Source: Amaranthus tricolor (lineage: Eukaryota > Streptophyta > Magnoliopsida > Caryophyllales > Amaranthaceae). From it: a DNA stretch of 64,000 nt. Shown piece by piece: positions 40,715 through 54,950 of the stretch. The stretch is from positions 2,195,001 through 2,259,000 of the forward strand of contig NC_080051.1 in the NCBI RefSeq assembly GCF_026212465.1, written 5' to 3'. Within the stretch, counting starts at the first letter, position 1; each line of letters starts with the position of its first letter. Below the pieces are notes generated by a model. That model had not been told where the DNA came from and made no database searches. It was given only the letters and a program-made list of their open reading frames with translations. Both the position numbers and the translations under genes were made by a program.

Positions 40715-43700
40715 ATGAAGAATGAACGATGAAGAATGAACAAGGATCAATGATCAGTGAAGAATGAACAAGGATCAATGGTCAATGACGAATGAACGAT
40801 GAAGAATGAACAAGGATCAATGATCAATGAAGAATGAACGATGAAGAATGAACAAGGATCAATGGTCAATGACGAATGAACGATGAAGAATGAACAAGGA
40901 TCAATGATCAATGAAGAATGAACGATGAAGAATGAACAAGGATCAATGATCAATGAAGAAAGAACGATGAAGAATGAACAAGGATCAATGATCAATGAAG
41001 AATGAACGATGAAGAATGAACAAGGATTAATGGTCAATGACGAATAAACGATGAAGAATGAACAAGGATCAATGATCAATGAAGAATGAACGATGAAGAA
41101 TGAACAAGGATCAATCATCAATGAAGAATGAACGATGAAGAATGAATAAGGATCAATGATCAATGACGAATGAACGATGAAGAATGAACAAGGATCAATG
41201 ATCAATAAAGAATGAACAAGGATCAATGATTAATAAAGAATCAACGATGGAGAATGAACAAGGATTAATGATCAATGACGAATGAACGATGAAGAATGAA
41301 CAAGGATCAATGATCAATGAAGAATGAACGATGAAGAATGAACAAGGATCAATGATCAATGAAGAATGAACGATGAAGAATGAACAAGGATTAATGGTCA
41401 ATGACGAATGAACGATGAAGAATGAACAAGGATCAATGATCAATGAAGAATGAACGATGAAGAATGAACAAGGATCAATGATTAATGAAAAATGAACGAT
41501 GAAGAATGAACAAGGATTAATGGTCAATGACGAATGAACGATGAATAATGAACAAGGATCAATGATCAATGAAGAATGAACGATGAAGAATGAACAAGGA
41601 TCAATGATCAATGAAGAATGAACAAGGATTAATGGTCAATGACGAATGAACGATGAAGAATGAACAAGGATCAATGGTCAATGACGAATGAACGATGAAG
41701 AATGAACAAGGATCAATGATCAAAGAAGAATGAACGATGAAGAATGAACGATGAAGAATGAACAAGGATTAATGGTCAATGACGAATGAACGATGAAGAA
41801 TGAACAAGGATCAATGATCAATGAAGAATGAACGATTAAGAATGAACAAGGATCAATGATCAATGAAGAATGAACAAGTATCAATGATCAATGAAGAATG
41901 AACGATGAAGAATGAACAAGGATCAATGATCAATGAAGAATGAACAAGGATCAATGCTCAATGACGAATGAACGATGAAGAATGAACAAGGATCAATGAT
42001 CAATGAAGAATGAACGATGAAGAATGAACAAGGATCAATGGTCAATGACGAATGAACGATGAAGAATGAACAAGGATCAATGATCAATGAATAATGAACG
42101 ATTAAGAATGAACAAGGATCAATGATCAATGAAGAATGAACAATGAAGAATGAAAAAGGATCAATGATCAATGTAGAATGAACAAGGATCAAGGATCAAT
42201 AAAGAATGAACGATGAAGAATGAACAAGGATCAATGATCAATGACGAATGAACGATGAAGAATGAACAAAGATCAATGATCAATGAAGAATGAACGATGA
42301 AAAATGAACAAGGATCAATGATCAATGAAGAATGAACAAGGATCAATGGTCAATGACGAATGAACGATGAAGAATGAACAAGGATCAATGATCAATGAAG
42401 AATGAACGTTGAAGAATGAACAAGGATCAATGGTCAATGACGAATGAACGATGAAGAATGAACAAGGATCAATGATAAATGAAGAATGAACGATGAAGAA
42501 TGAACAAAGATCAATGATCAATGAAGAATGAACGATGAAGAATGAACAAGGATCAATGATCAATGAAGAATGAACGATGAAGAATGAACAAGCATCAATG
42601 ATGAATGAAGATAGAACGATGAAGAATGAACTAGGATCAATGATCAATGAAGAATGAACGATGAAGAATGAACGATGAAGAATGAACAAGGATCAATGGT
42701 CAATGACGAATGAACGATGAAGAATGAACAAGGATCAATGATCAATGAAGAATGAACAAGGATCAATGATTAATGAAAAATGAACGATGAAGAATGAACA
42801 AGGATTAATGGTCAATGACGAATGAACGATGAAGAATGAACAAGGATCAATGATCAATGACGAATGAACGATGAAGAATGAACAAGGATCAATGATCAAT
42901 GAAGAATGAACAAGGATTAATGGTCAATGACGAATGAACGATGAAGAATGAACAAGGATCAATGGTCAATGACGAATGAACGATGAAGAATGAACAAGGA
43001 TCAATGATCAAAGAAGAATGAACGATGAAGAATGAACGATGAAGAATGAACAAGGATTAATGGTCAATGACGAATGAACGATGAAGAATGAACAAGGATC
43101 AATGATCAATGAAGATTGAACGATTAAGAATGAACAAGGATCAATGATCAATGAAGAATGAACAAGGATAAATGATCAATGAAGAATGAACGATGAAGAA
43201 TGAACAAGGATCAATGATCAATGAAGAATGAACAAGGATCAATGGTCAATGAAGAATGAACGATGAAGAATGAACAAGGATCAATGATCAATGAAGAATG
43301 AACGATGAAGAATGAACAAGGATCAATGATCAATAAAGAATGAACGATGAAGAATGAACAAGGATCAATGATCAATGACGAATGAACGATGAAGAATGAA
43401 CAAAGATCAATGATCAGTGAAGAATGAACAAAGATCAATTATCATTGAAGAATGAACGATGAAGAATGAACAAGGATCAATGATCAATGAAGAATGAACG
43501 ATGAAGAATGAACAAGCATCAATGATCAATGAAGATAGAACGATGAAGAATGAACAAGGATCAATGATCAATGACGAATGAACGATGAAGAAAGAACAAG
43601 GATCAATGATCAATGAAGAATGAACGATGAAGAATGAACAAGGATTTGGTCAATGACGAATGAACGATGAAAAATGAACAAGGATCAATGATCAATTACG

Positions 43701-44690
43701 AATGAACGATGAAGAATGAACAAGGATCAATGATCAATGAAGAATGAACGATGAAGAATGAACAAGGATTAATGGTCAATGACGAATGAACGATGAAGAA
43801 GGAACAAGCATCAATGATCAATGAAGAATGAACGATGAAGAATGAACAAGGATCAATGATCAATGAAGAATGAACGATGAAGAATGAACAAGGATTAATG
43901 GTCAATGACGAATGAACGATGAAGAATGAACAAGGATCAATGATAAATGAAGAATGAACGATGAAGAATGAACAAAGATCAATGATCAATGAAGAATGAA
44001 CGATGAAGAATGAACAAGAATCAATGATCAATGAAGAATGAACGATGAAGAATGAACAAGCATCAATGATCAATGAAGATAGAACGATGAAGAATGAACT
44101 AGGATCAATGATCAATGAAGAATGAACGATGAAGAATGAACAAGGATCAATGGTCAATGACGAATGAACGATGAAGAATGAACAAGGATCAATGATCAAT
44201 GAAGAATGAAAGATGAAGAATGAACAAGGATCAATGATTAATGAAAAATGAACGATGAAGAATGAACAAGGATTAATGGTCAATGACGAATGAACGATGA
44301 AGAATGAACAAGGATCAATGATCAATGACGAATGAACGATGAAGAATGAACAAGGATCAATGATCAATGAAGAATGAACAAGGATTAATGGTGAATGACG
44401 AATGAACGATGAAGAATGAACAAGGATCAATGGTCAATGACGAATGAACGATGAAGAATGAACAAGGATCAATGATCAAAGAAGAATGAACGATGAAGAA
44501 TGAACAAGGATTAATGGTCAATGACGAATGAACGATGAAGAATGAACAAGGATCAATGATCAATGAAGATTGAACGATTAAGAATGAACAAGGATCAATG
44601 ATCAATGAAGAATGAACAAGGATAAATGATCAATGAAGACTGAACGATGAAGAATGAACAAGGATCAATGATCAATGAAGAATGAACAAG
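40715..44690. repeat. 4-kb higher-order block (period 4,632), copy 2
   Basis: Partner of 36,083-40,070. Near 44,480 this copy lacks one 14-bp AATGAACGATGAAG that copy 1 keeps, so the shift falls to 4,618 to the right; the ACTGAAC change lies at 40,021 and 44,639, exactly 4,618 apart. It carries the inherited 2-bp deletion at 43,641-43,650. Confidence 0.86.
43641..43650 (+). other. 2-bp off-register deletion, inherited copy
   Basis: Same AGGATTTGGT as at 39,009, 4,632 bp away. After it the heptamer starts fall at 0 modulo 7, as expected from a second loss of two bases. Confidence 0.9.
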
Positions 44691-47086
44691 GATCAATGGT
44701 CAATGAAGAATGAACGATGAAGAATGAACAAGGATCAATGATCAATGAAGAATGAACGATGAAGAATGAACAAGGATCAATGATCAATAAAGAATGAACG
44801 ATGAAGAATGAACAAGGATCAATGATCAATGACGAATGAACGATGAAGAATGAACAAAGATCAATGATCAGTGAAGAATGAACAAAGATCAATGATCATT
44901 GAAGAATGAACGATGAAGAATGAACAAGGATCAATGATCAATGAAGAATGAACAAGCATCAATGATCAATGAAGATAGAACGATGAAGAATGAACAAGGA
45001 TCAATGATCAATGACGAATGAACGATGAAGAAAGAACAAGGATCAATGATCAATGAAGAATGAACGATGAAGAATGAACAAGGATTAATGGTCAATGACG
45101 AATGAACGATGAAGAATGAACAAGGATCAATGATCAATTACGAATGAACGATGAAGAATGAACAAGGATCAATGATCAATGAAGAATGAACGATGAAGAA
45201 TGAACAAGGGTTAATGGTCAATGACGAATGAACGATGAAGAATGAACAAGCATCAATGATCAATGAAGAATGAAAAATGAAGAATGAACAAGGATCAATG
45301 ATCAATGAAGAATGAACGATGAAGAATGAACAAGGATTAATGGTCAATGACGAATGAACGATGAAGAATGAACAAGGATCAATGATAAATGAAGAATGAA
45401 CGATGAAGAATGAACAAAGATCAATGATCAATGAAGAATGAACGATGAAGAATGAACAAGAATCAATGATCAATGAAGAATGAACGATGAAGAATGAACA
45501 AGCATCAATGATCAATGAAGATAGAACGATGAAGAATGAACTAGGATCAATGATCAATGAAGAATGAACAAGGATCAATGGTCAATGACGAATGAACGAT
45601 GAAGAATGAACAAGGATCAATGATCAATGAAGAATGAAAGATGAAGAATGAACAAGGATCAATGATTAATGAAAAATGAACGATGAAGAATGAACAAGGA
45701 TTAATGGTCAATGACGAATGAACGATGAAGAATGAACAAGGATCAATGATCAATGACAAATGAACGATGAAGAATGAACAAGGATCAATGATCAATGAAG
45801 AATGAACAAGGATTAATGGTCAATGACGAATGAACGATGAAGAATGAACAAGGATCAATGGTCAATGACGAATGAACGATGAAGAATGAACAAGGATCAA
45901 TGATCAAAGAAGAATGAACGATGAAGAATGAACGATGAAGAATGAACAAGGATTAATGGTCAATGACGAATGAACGATGAAGAATGAACAAGGATCAATG
46001 ATCAATGAAGATTGAACGATTAAGAATGAACAAGGATCAATGATCAATGAAGAATGAACAAGGATAAATGATCAATGAAGAATGAACGATGAAGAATGAA
46101 CAAGGATCAATGATCAATGAAGAATGAACAAGGATCAATGGTCAATGAAGAATGAACGATGAAGAATGAACAAGGATCAATGACCAATGAAGAATGAACG
46201 ATGAAGAATGAACAAGGATCAATGATCAATAAAGAATGAACGATGAAGAATGAACAAGGATCAATGATCAATGACGAATGAACGATGAAGAATGAACAAA
46301 GATTAATGATCAATGAAGAATGAACAAAGATCAATGATCATTGAAGAATGAACGATGAAGAATGAACAAGGATCAATGATCAATGAAGAATGAACAAGCA
46401 TCAATGATCAATGAAGATAGAACGATGAAGAATGAACAAGGATCAATGATCAATGACGAATGAACGATGAAGAAAGAACAAGGATCAATGATCAATGAAG
46501 AATGAACCATGAAGAATGAACAAGGATTAATGGTCAATGACGAATGAACGATGAAGAATGAACAAGGATCAATGATCAATTACGAATGAACGATGAAGAA
46601 TGAACAAGGATCAATGATCAATGAAGAATGAACGATGAAGAATGAACAAGGGTTAATGGTCAATGACGAATGAACGATGAAGAATGAACAAGCATCAATG
46701 ATCAATGAAGAATGAAAAATGAAGAATGAACAAGGATCAATGATCAATGAAGAATGAACGATGAAGAATGAACAAGGATTAATGGTCAATGACGAATGAA
46801 CGATGAAGAATGAACAAGGATCAATGATAAATGAAGAATGAACGATGAAGAATGAACAAAGATCAATGATCAATGAAGAATGAACGATGAAGAATGAACA
46901 AGAATCAATGATCAATGAAGAATGAACGATGAAGAATGAACAAGCATCAATGATCAATGAAGATAGAACGATGAAGAATGAACTAGGATCAATGATAAAT
47001 GAAGAATGAACAAGGATCAATGGTCAATGACGAATGAACGATGAAGAATGAACAAGGATCAATGATCAATGAAGAATGAAAGATGA

Positions 47087-47100
47087 AGAATGAAGAATGA
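47087..47100 (+). repeat. 7-bp duplication (one extra heptamer)
   Basis: GAATGAA occurs twice in a row, making a 49-bp unit. It leaves the 7-bp register intact and explains why the interval 46,107-47,514 is an odd multiple of 7. It shows that the single heptamer is itself a unit of change. Confidence 0.88.
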
Positions 47101-48199
47101 ACAAGGATCAATGATTAATGAAAAATGAACGATGAAGAATGAACAAGGATTAATGGTCAATGACGAATGAACGATGAAGAATGAACAAGGATCAATGATC
47201 AATGAAGAATGAACAAGGATTAATGGTCAATGACGAATGAACGATGAAGAATGAACAAGGATCAATGGTCAATGAAGAATGAACGATGAAGAATGAACAA
47301 GGATCAATGATCAAAGAAGAATGAACGATGAAGAATGAACGATGAAGAATGAACAAGGATTAATGGTCAATGACGAATGAACGATGAAGAATGAACAAGG
47401 ATCAATGATCAATGAAGATTGAACGATTAAGAATGAACAAGGATCAATGATCAATGAAGAATGAACAAGGATAAATGATCAATGAAGAATGAACGATGAA
47501 GAATGAACAAGGATCAATGATCAATGAAGAATGAACAAGGATCAATGGTCAATGAAGAATGAACGATGAAGAATGAACAAGGATCAATGACCAATGAAGA
47601 ATGAACGATGAAGAATGAACAAGGATCAATGATCAATAAAGAATGAACGATGAAGAATGAACAAGGATCAATGATCAATGACGAATGAACGATGAAGAAT
47701 GAACAAAGATCAATGATCAATGAAGAATGAACAAAGATCAATGATCAATGAAGAATGAACGATGAAGAATGAACAAGGATCAATGATCAATGAAGAATGA
47801 ACGACGAAGAATGAACAAGCATCAATGATCAATGAAGATAGAACGATGAAGAATGAACAAGGATCAATGATCAATGACGAATGAACGATGAAGAAAGAAC
47901 AAGGATCAATGATCAATGAAGAATGAACGATGAAGAATGAACAAGGATTAATGGTCAAAGACGAATGAACGATGAAGAATGAACAAGGATCAATGATCAA
48001 TGACGAATGAACGATGAAGAATGAACAAGGATCAATGATCAATGAAGAATGAACGATGAAGAATGAACAAGGATTAATGGTCAATGACGAATGAACGATG
48101 AAGAATGAACAAGCATCAATGATCAATGAAGAATGAACGATGATGAATGAACAAGGATCAATGATCAATGAAGAATGAACGATGAAGAATGAACAAGGA

Positions 48200-50145
48200 T
48201 TAATGGTCAATGACGAATGAACGATGAAGAATGAACAAGGATAAAATGATCAATGAAGAATGAACGATGAAGAATGAACAAGGATCAATGATTAATGAAA
48301 AATGAACGATGAAGAATGAACAAGGATTAATGGTCAATGACGAATGAACGATGAAGAATGAACAAGGATCAATGATCAATGACGAATGAACGATGAAGAA
48401 TGAACAAGGATCAATGATCAATGAAGAATGAACGATGAAGAATGAACAAGGATTAATGGTCAATGACGAATGAACGATGAATAATGAACAAGGATCAATG
48501 GTCAATGACGAATGAACGATGAAGAATGAACAAGGATCAATGATCAAAGAAGAATGAACGATGAAGAATGAACAAGGATTAATGGTCATGACGAATGAAC
48601 GATGAAGAATGAACAAGGATCAATGATTAATGAAGAATGAACGATTAAGAATGAACAAGGATCAATGATCAATGAAGAATGAACAAGGATCAATGATCAA
48701 TGACGAATGAACGATGAAGAATGAACAAAGATCAATGATCAATGAAGAATGAACGATGAAGAATGAACAAGGATCAATGATCAATGAAGAATGAACGATT
48801 AAGAATGAACAAGGATCAATGATCAATGAAGAATGAACAAGGATCAATGATCAATGAAGAATGAACGATGAAGAATGAACAAGGATCAATGATCAATGAA
48901 GAATGAACGATGAAGAATGAACAAGGATCAATGGTCAATGACGAATGAACGATGAAGAATGAACAAGGATCAATGATCAATGAAGAATGAACGATGAAGA
49001 ATGAACAAAGATCAATGATCAATGAAGAATGAACGATGAAGAATGAACAAGGATTAATGATCAATGAAGAATGAACGATGAAGAATGAACAAGCATCAAT
49101 GATCAATGAAGATAGAACGATGAAGAATGAACTAGGATCAATGATCAATGAAGAATGAACGATGAAGAATGAACAAGGATCAATGGTCAATGACGAATGA
49201 ACGATGAAGAATGAACAAGGATCAATGATCAATGAAGAATGAACGATGAAGAATGAACAAGGATCAATGATTAATGAAAAATGAACGATGAAGAATGAAC
49301 AAGGATTAATGGTCAATGACGAATGAACGATGAAGAATGAACAAGGATCAATGATCAATGACGAATGAACGATGAAGAATGAACAAGGATCAATGATCAA
49401 TGAAGAATGCACAAGGATTAATGGTCAATGACGAATGAACGATGAAGAATGAACAAGGATCAATGGTCAATGACGAATGAACGATGAAGAATGAACAAGG
49501 ATCAATGATCAATGAAGAATGAACAAGGATAAATGATCAATGAAGAATGAACGATGAAGAATGAACAAGGATCAATGATCAATGAAGAATGAACGATGAA
49601 GAATGAACAAGGATCAATGATCAATGACGAATGAACGATGAAGAATGAACAAAGATCAATGATCAGTGAAGAATGAACAAAGATCAATGATCAATGAAGA
49701 ATGAACGATGAAGAATGAACAAGGATCAATGATCAATGAAGAATGAACGATGAAGAATGAACAAGCATCAATGATCAATGAAGATAGAACGATGAAGAAT
49801 GAACAAGGATCAATGATCAATGACGAATGAACGATGAAGAAAGAACAAGGATCAATGATCAATGAAGAATGAACGATGAAGAATGAACAAGGATTAATGG
49901 TCAAAGACGAATGAACGATGAAGAATGAACAAGGATCAATGATCAATGACGAATGAACGATGAAGAATGAACAAGGATCAATGATCAATGAAGAATGAAC
50001 GATGAAGAATGAACAAGGATTAATGGTCAATGACGAATGAACGATGAAGAATGAACAAGCATCAATGATCAATGAAGAATGAACGATGATGAATGAACAA
50101 GGATCAATGATCAATGAAGAATGAACGATGAAGAATGAACAAGGA
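48200..50145. repeat. 1,946-bp higher-order block, copy 1 of 3
   Basis: Begins close to the GGATAAAATG (+1 bp) mark at 48,239, which recurs at 50,185 and 51,459. A compensating 1-bp loss, GGTCATGACG, follows at about 48,583. Contains a TGCACAAGG change near 49,409. Full-length 1,946 bp is 139 x 14. Confidence 0.86.
48239..48248 (+). other. 1-bp insertion mark GGATAAAATG
   Basis: Reads GGATAAAATGATC where the canonical unit has GGATCAATGATC, one base longer. It recurs at 50,185, 51,459, 57,254, 57,899 and 63,822 and nowhere in the left 48 kb that I can see. In the first three cases a 1-bp loss (GGTCATGACG at about 48,583, 50,529 and 51,803) restores the register some 340 bp downstream; in the last three it does not. 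Confidence 0.88.
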
Positions 50146-51419
50146 TTAATGGTCAATGACGAATGAACGATGAAGAATGAACAAGGATAAAATGATCAAT
50201 GAAGAATGAACGATGAAGAATGAACAAGGATCAATGATTAATGAAAAATGAACGATGAAGAATGAACAAGGATTAATGGTCAATGACGAATGAACGATGA
50301 AGAATGAACAAGGATCAATGATCAATGACGAATGAACGATGAAGAATGAACAAGGATCAATGATCAATGAAGAATGAACGATGAAGAATGAACAAGGATT
50401 AATGGTCAATGACGAATGAACGATGAATAATGAACAAGGATCAATGGTCAATGACGAATGAACGATGAAGAATGAACAAGGATCAATGATCAAAGAAGAA
50501 TGAACGATGAAGAATGAACAAGGATTAATGGTCATGACGAATGAACGATGAAGAATGAACAAGGATCAATGATTAATGAAGAATGAACGATTAAGAATGA
50601 ACAAGGATCAATGATCAATGAAGAATGAACAAGGATCAATGATCAATGACGAATGAACGATGAAGAATGAACAAAGATCAATGATCAATGAAGAATGAAC
50701 GATGAAGAATGAACAAGGATCAATGATCAATGAAGAATGAACGATTAAGAATGAACAAGGATCAATGATCAATGAAGAATGAACAAGGATCAATGATCAA
50801 TGAAGAATGAACGATGAAGAATGAACAAGGATCAATGATCAATGAAGAATGAACGATGAAGAATGAACAAGGATCAATGGTCAATGACGAATGAACGATG
50901 AAGAATGAACAAGGATCAATGATCAATGAAGAATGAACGATGAAGAATGAACAAAGATCAATGATCAATGAAGAATGAACGATGAAGAATGAACAAGGAT
51001 TAATGATCAATGAAGAATGAACGATGAAGAATGAACAAGCATCAATGATCAATGAAGATAGAACGATGAAGAATGAACTAGGATCAATGATCAATGACGA
51101 ATGAACGATGAAGAAAGAACAAGGATCAATGATCAATGAAGAATGAACGATGAAGAATGAACAAGGATTAATGGTCAAAGACGAATGAACGATGAAGAAT
51201 GAACAAGGATCAATGATCAATGACGAATGAACGATGAAGAATGAACAAGGATCAATGATCAATGAAGAATGAACGATGAAGAATGAACAAGGATTAATGG
51301 TCAATGACGAATGAACGATGAAGAATGAACAAGCATCAATGATCAATGAAGAATGAACGATGATGAATGAACAAGGATCAATGATCAATGAAGAATGAAC
51401 GATGAAGAATGAACAAGGA
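50146..51419. repeat. 1,946-bp block, copy 2 with a 672-bp internal deletion
   Basis: To the left of about 51,080 this copy matches copy 1 at a shift of 1,946; to the right of 51,097 it matches at 1,274. The difference, 672 bp, is 16 x 42. Copy 1 bases 49,134-49,805 or so are missing here. The TGCACAAGG unit falls in the deleted part. This is a clear product of unequal exchange or slippage. Confidence 0.88.
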
Positions 51420-53380
51420 TTAATGGTCAATGACGAATGAACGATGAAGAATGAACAAGGATAAAATGATCAATGAAGAATGAACGATGAAGAATGAACA
51501 AGGATCAATGATTAATGAAAAATGAACGATGAAGAATGAACAAGGATTAATGGTCAATGACGAATGAACGATGAAGAATGAACAAGGATCAATGATCAAT
51601 GACGAATGAACGATGAAGAATGAACAAGGATCAATGATCAATGAAGAATGAACGATGAAGAATGAACAAGGATTAATGGTCAATGACGAATGAACGATGA
51701 ATAATGAACAAGGATCAATGGTCAATGACGAATGAACGATGAAGAATGAACAAGGATCAATGATCAAAGAAGAATGAACGATGAAGAATGAACAAGGATT
51801 AATGGTCATGACGAATGAACGATGAAGAATGAACAAGGATCAATGATTAATGAAGAATGAACGATTAAGAATGAACAAGGATCAATGATCAATGAAGAAT
51901 GAACAAGGATCAATGATCAATGACGAATGAACGATGAAGAATGAACAAAGATCAATGATCAATGAAGAATGAACGATGAAGAATGAACAAGGATCAATGA
52001 TCAATGAAGAATGAACGATTAAGAATGAACAAGGATCAATGATCAATGAAGAATGAACAAGGATCAATGATCAATGAAGAATGAACGATGAAGAATGAAC
52101 AAGGATCAATGATCAATGAAGAATGAACGATGAAGAATGAACAAGGATCAATGGTCAATGACGAATGAACGATGAAGAATGAACAAGGATCAATGATCAA
52201 TGAAGAATGAACGATGAAGAATGAACAAAGATCAATGATCAATGAAGAATGAACGATGAAGAATGAACAAGGATTAATGATCAATGAAGAATGAACGATG
52301 AAGAATGAACAAGCATCAATGATCAATGAAGATAGAACGATGAAGAATGAACTAGGATCAATGATCAATGAAGAATGAACGATGAAGAATGAACAAGGAT
52401 CAATGGTCAATGACGAATGAACGATGAAGAATGAACAAGGATCAATGATCAATGAAGAATGAACGATGAAGAATGAACAAGGATCAATGATTAATGAAAA
52501 ATGAACGATGAAGAATGAACAAGGATTAATGGTCAATGACGAATGAACGATGAAGAATGAACAAGGATCAATGATCAATGACGAATGAACGATGAAGAAT
52601 GAACAAGGATCAATGATCAATGAAGAATGCACAAGGATTAATGGTCAATGACGAATGAACGATGAAGAATGAACAAGGATCAATGGTCAATGACGAATGA
52701 ACGATGAAGAATGAACAAGGATCAATGATCAATGAAGAATGAACAAGGATAAATGATCAATGAAGAATGAACGATGAAGAATGAACAAGGATCAATGATC
52801 AATGAAGAATGAACGATGAAGAATGAACAAGGATCAATGATCAATGACGAATGAACGATGAAGAATGAACAAAGATCAATGATCAGTGAAGAATGAACAA
52901 AGATCAATGATCAATGAAGAATGAACGATGAAGAATGAACAAGGATCAATGATCAATGAAGAATGAACGATGAAGAATGAACAAGCATCAATGATCAATG
53001 AAGATAGAACGATGAAGAATGAACAAGGATCAATGATCAATGACGAATGAACGATGAAGAAAGAACAAGGATCAATGATCAATGAAGAATGAACGATGAA
53101 GAATGAACAAGGATTAATGGTCAATGACGAATGAACGATGAAGAATGAACAAGGATCAATGATCAATGACGAATGAACGATGAAGAATGAACAAGTATCA
53201 ATGATCAATGAAGAATGAACGATGAAGAATGAACAAGGATTAATGGTCAATGACGAATGAACGATGAAGAATGAACAAGCATCAATGATCAATGAAGAAT
53301 GAACGATGAAGAATGAACAAGGATCAATGATCAATGAAGAATGAACGATGAAGAATGAACAAGGATTAATGGTCAATGAC
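51420..53380. repeat. 1,946-bp block, copy 3 (full length)
   Basis: Matches copy 1 at a shift of 3,220 bp (1,946 + 1,274), including 52,036-52,632 against 48,816-49,412 and the TGCACAAGG unit near 52,629. Private changes appear towards the end, for example CAAGTATC near 53,194 and GACCAATG near 53,378. Beyond about 53,390 the order jumps back to that at 51,93x (shift 1,456). Confidence 0.84.
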
Positions 53381-54950
53381 CAATGAACGATGAAGAATGA
53401 ACAAAGATCAATGATCAATGAAGAATGAACGATGAAGAATGAACAAGGATCAATGATCAATGAAGAATGAACGATTAAGAATGAACAAGGATCAATGATC
53501 AATGAAGAATGAACAAGGATCAATGATCAATGAAGAATGAACGATGAAGAATGAACAAGGATCAATGATCAATGAAGAATGAACGATGAAGAATGAACAA
53601 GGATCAATGGTCAATGACGAATGAACGATGAAGAATGAACAAGGATCAATGATCAATGAAGAATGAACGATGAAGAATGAACAAAGATCAATGATCAATG
53701 AAGAATGAACGATGAAGAATAAACAAGGATTAATGATCAATGAAGAATGAACGATGAAGAATGAACAAGCATCAATGATCAATGAAGATAGAACGATGAA
53801 GAATGAACTAGGATCAATGATCAATGAAGAATGAACGACGAAGAATGAACAAGGATCAATGGTCAATGACGAATGAACGATGAAGAATGAACAAGGATCA
53901 ATGATCAATGAAGAATGAACGATGAAGAATGAACAAGGATCAATGATTAATGAAAAATGAACGATGAAGAATGAACAAGGATTAATGGTCAATGACGAAT
54001 GAACGATGAAGAATGAACAAGGATCAATGATCAATGACGAATGAACGATGAAGAATGAACAAGGATCAATGATCAATGAAGAATGCACAAGGATTAATGG
54101 TCAATGACGAATGAACGATGAAGAATGAACAAGGATCAATGGTCAATGACGAATGAACGATGAAGAATGAACAAGGATCAATGATCAATGAAGAATGAAC
54201 AAGGATAAATGATCAATGAAGAATGAACGATGAAGAATGAACAAGGATCAATGATCAATGAAGAATGAACGATGAAGAATGAACAAGGATCAATGATCAA
54301 TGAAGAATGAACGATGAAGAATGAACAAGGATTAATGGTCAATGACGAATGAACGATGAAGAATGAACAAGGATCAATGATCAATGACGAATGAACGATG
54401 AAGAATGAACAAGGATCAATGATCAATGAAGAATGAACGATGAAGAATGAACAAGGATTAATGGTCAATGACGAATGAACGATGAAGAATGAACAAGCAT
54501 CAATGATCAATGAAGAATGAACGATGAAGAATGAACAATGATCAATGATCAATGAAGAATGAACGATTAAGAATGAACAAGGATTAATGGTCAATGACGA
54601 ATGAACGATGAAGAATGAACAAGGATCAATGATAAATGAAGAATGAACGATGAAGAATGAACAAAGATCAATGATCAATGAAGAATGAACGATGAAGATG
54701 AACAAGAATCAATGATCAATGAAGAATGAACGATGAAGAATGAACAAGCATCAATCATCAATGAAGATAGAACGATAAAGAATGAACTAGGATCAATGAT
54801 CAATGAAGAATGAACGATGAAGAATGAACAAGGATCAATGGTCAATGACGAATGAACGATGAAGAATGAACAAGGATCAATGATCAATGAAGAATGAAAG
54901 AGGAAGAATGAACAAGGATCAATGATTAATGAAAAATGAACGATGAAGAA
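53381..54950. repeat. 1,456-bp copy of 51.9-53.4 kb region
   Basis: The stretch 53,492-54,088 matches 52,036-52,632 and 54,178 matches 52,722, both at a shift of 1,456 bp (104 x 14). The copy then drifts; near 54,691-54,700 a private 1-bp loss (GATGAAGATG) shifts the heptamer register by one, and a private AAAGAGGAAG change follows near 54,898. Confidence 0.78.

Larger units (their letters stand above)
43211..47700. repeat. About 1.4-kb higher-order unit, repeated with starts at 43,211, 44,665, 46,107 and 47,514
   Basis: Four starts share the order 28-mer, type C-like unit with GGTCAATGAAG, type A units, a unit with CAATAAAG, then variant L. Intervals are 1,454, 1,442 and 1,407 bp. These are 104 x 14 minus 2 (the 2-bp deletion in the first), 103 x 14, and 100 x 14 plus 7 (a 7-bp duplication at 47,087-47,100). 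The length arithmetic agrees with the indels seen in the sequence. The first unit overlaps copy 2 of the 4-kb block. Confidence 0.82.
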
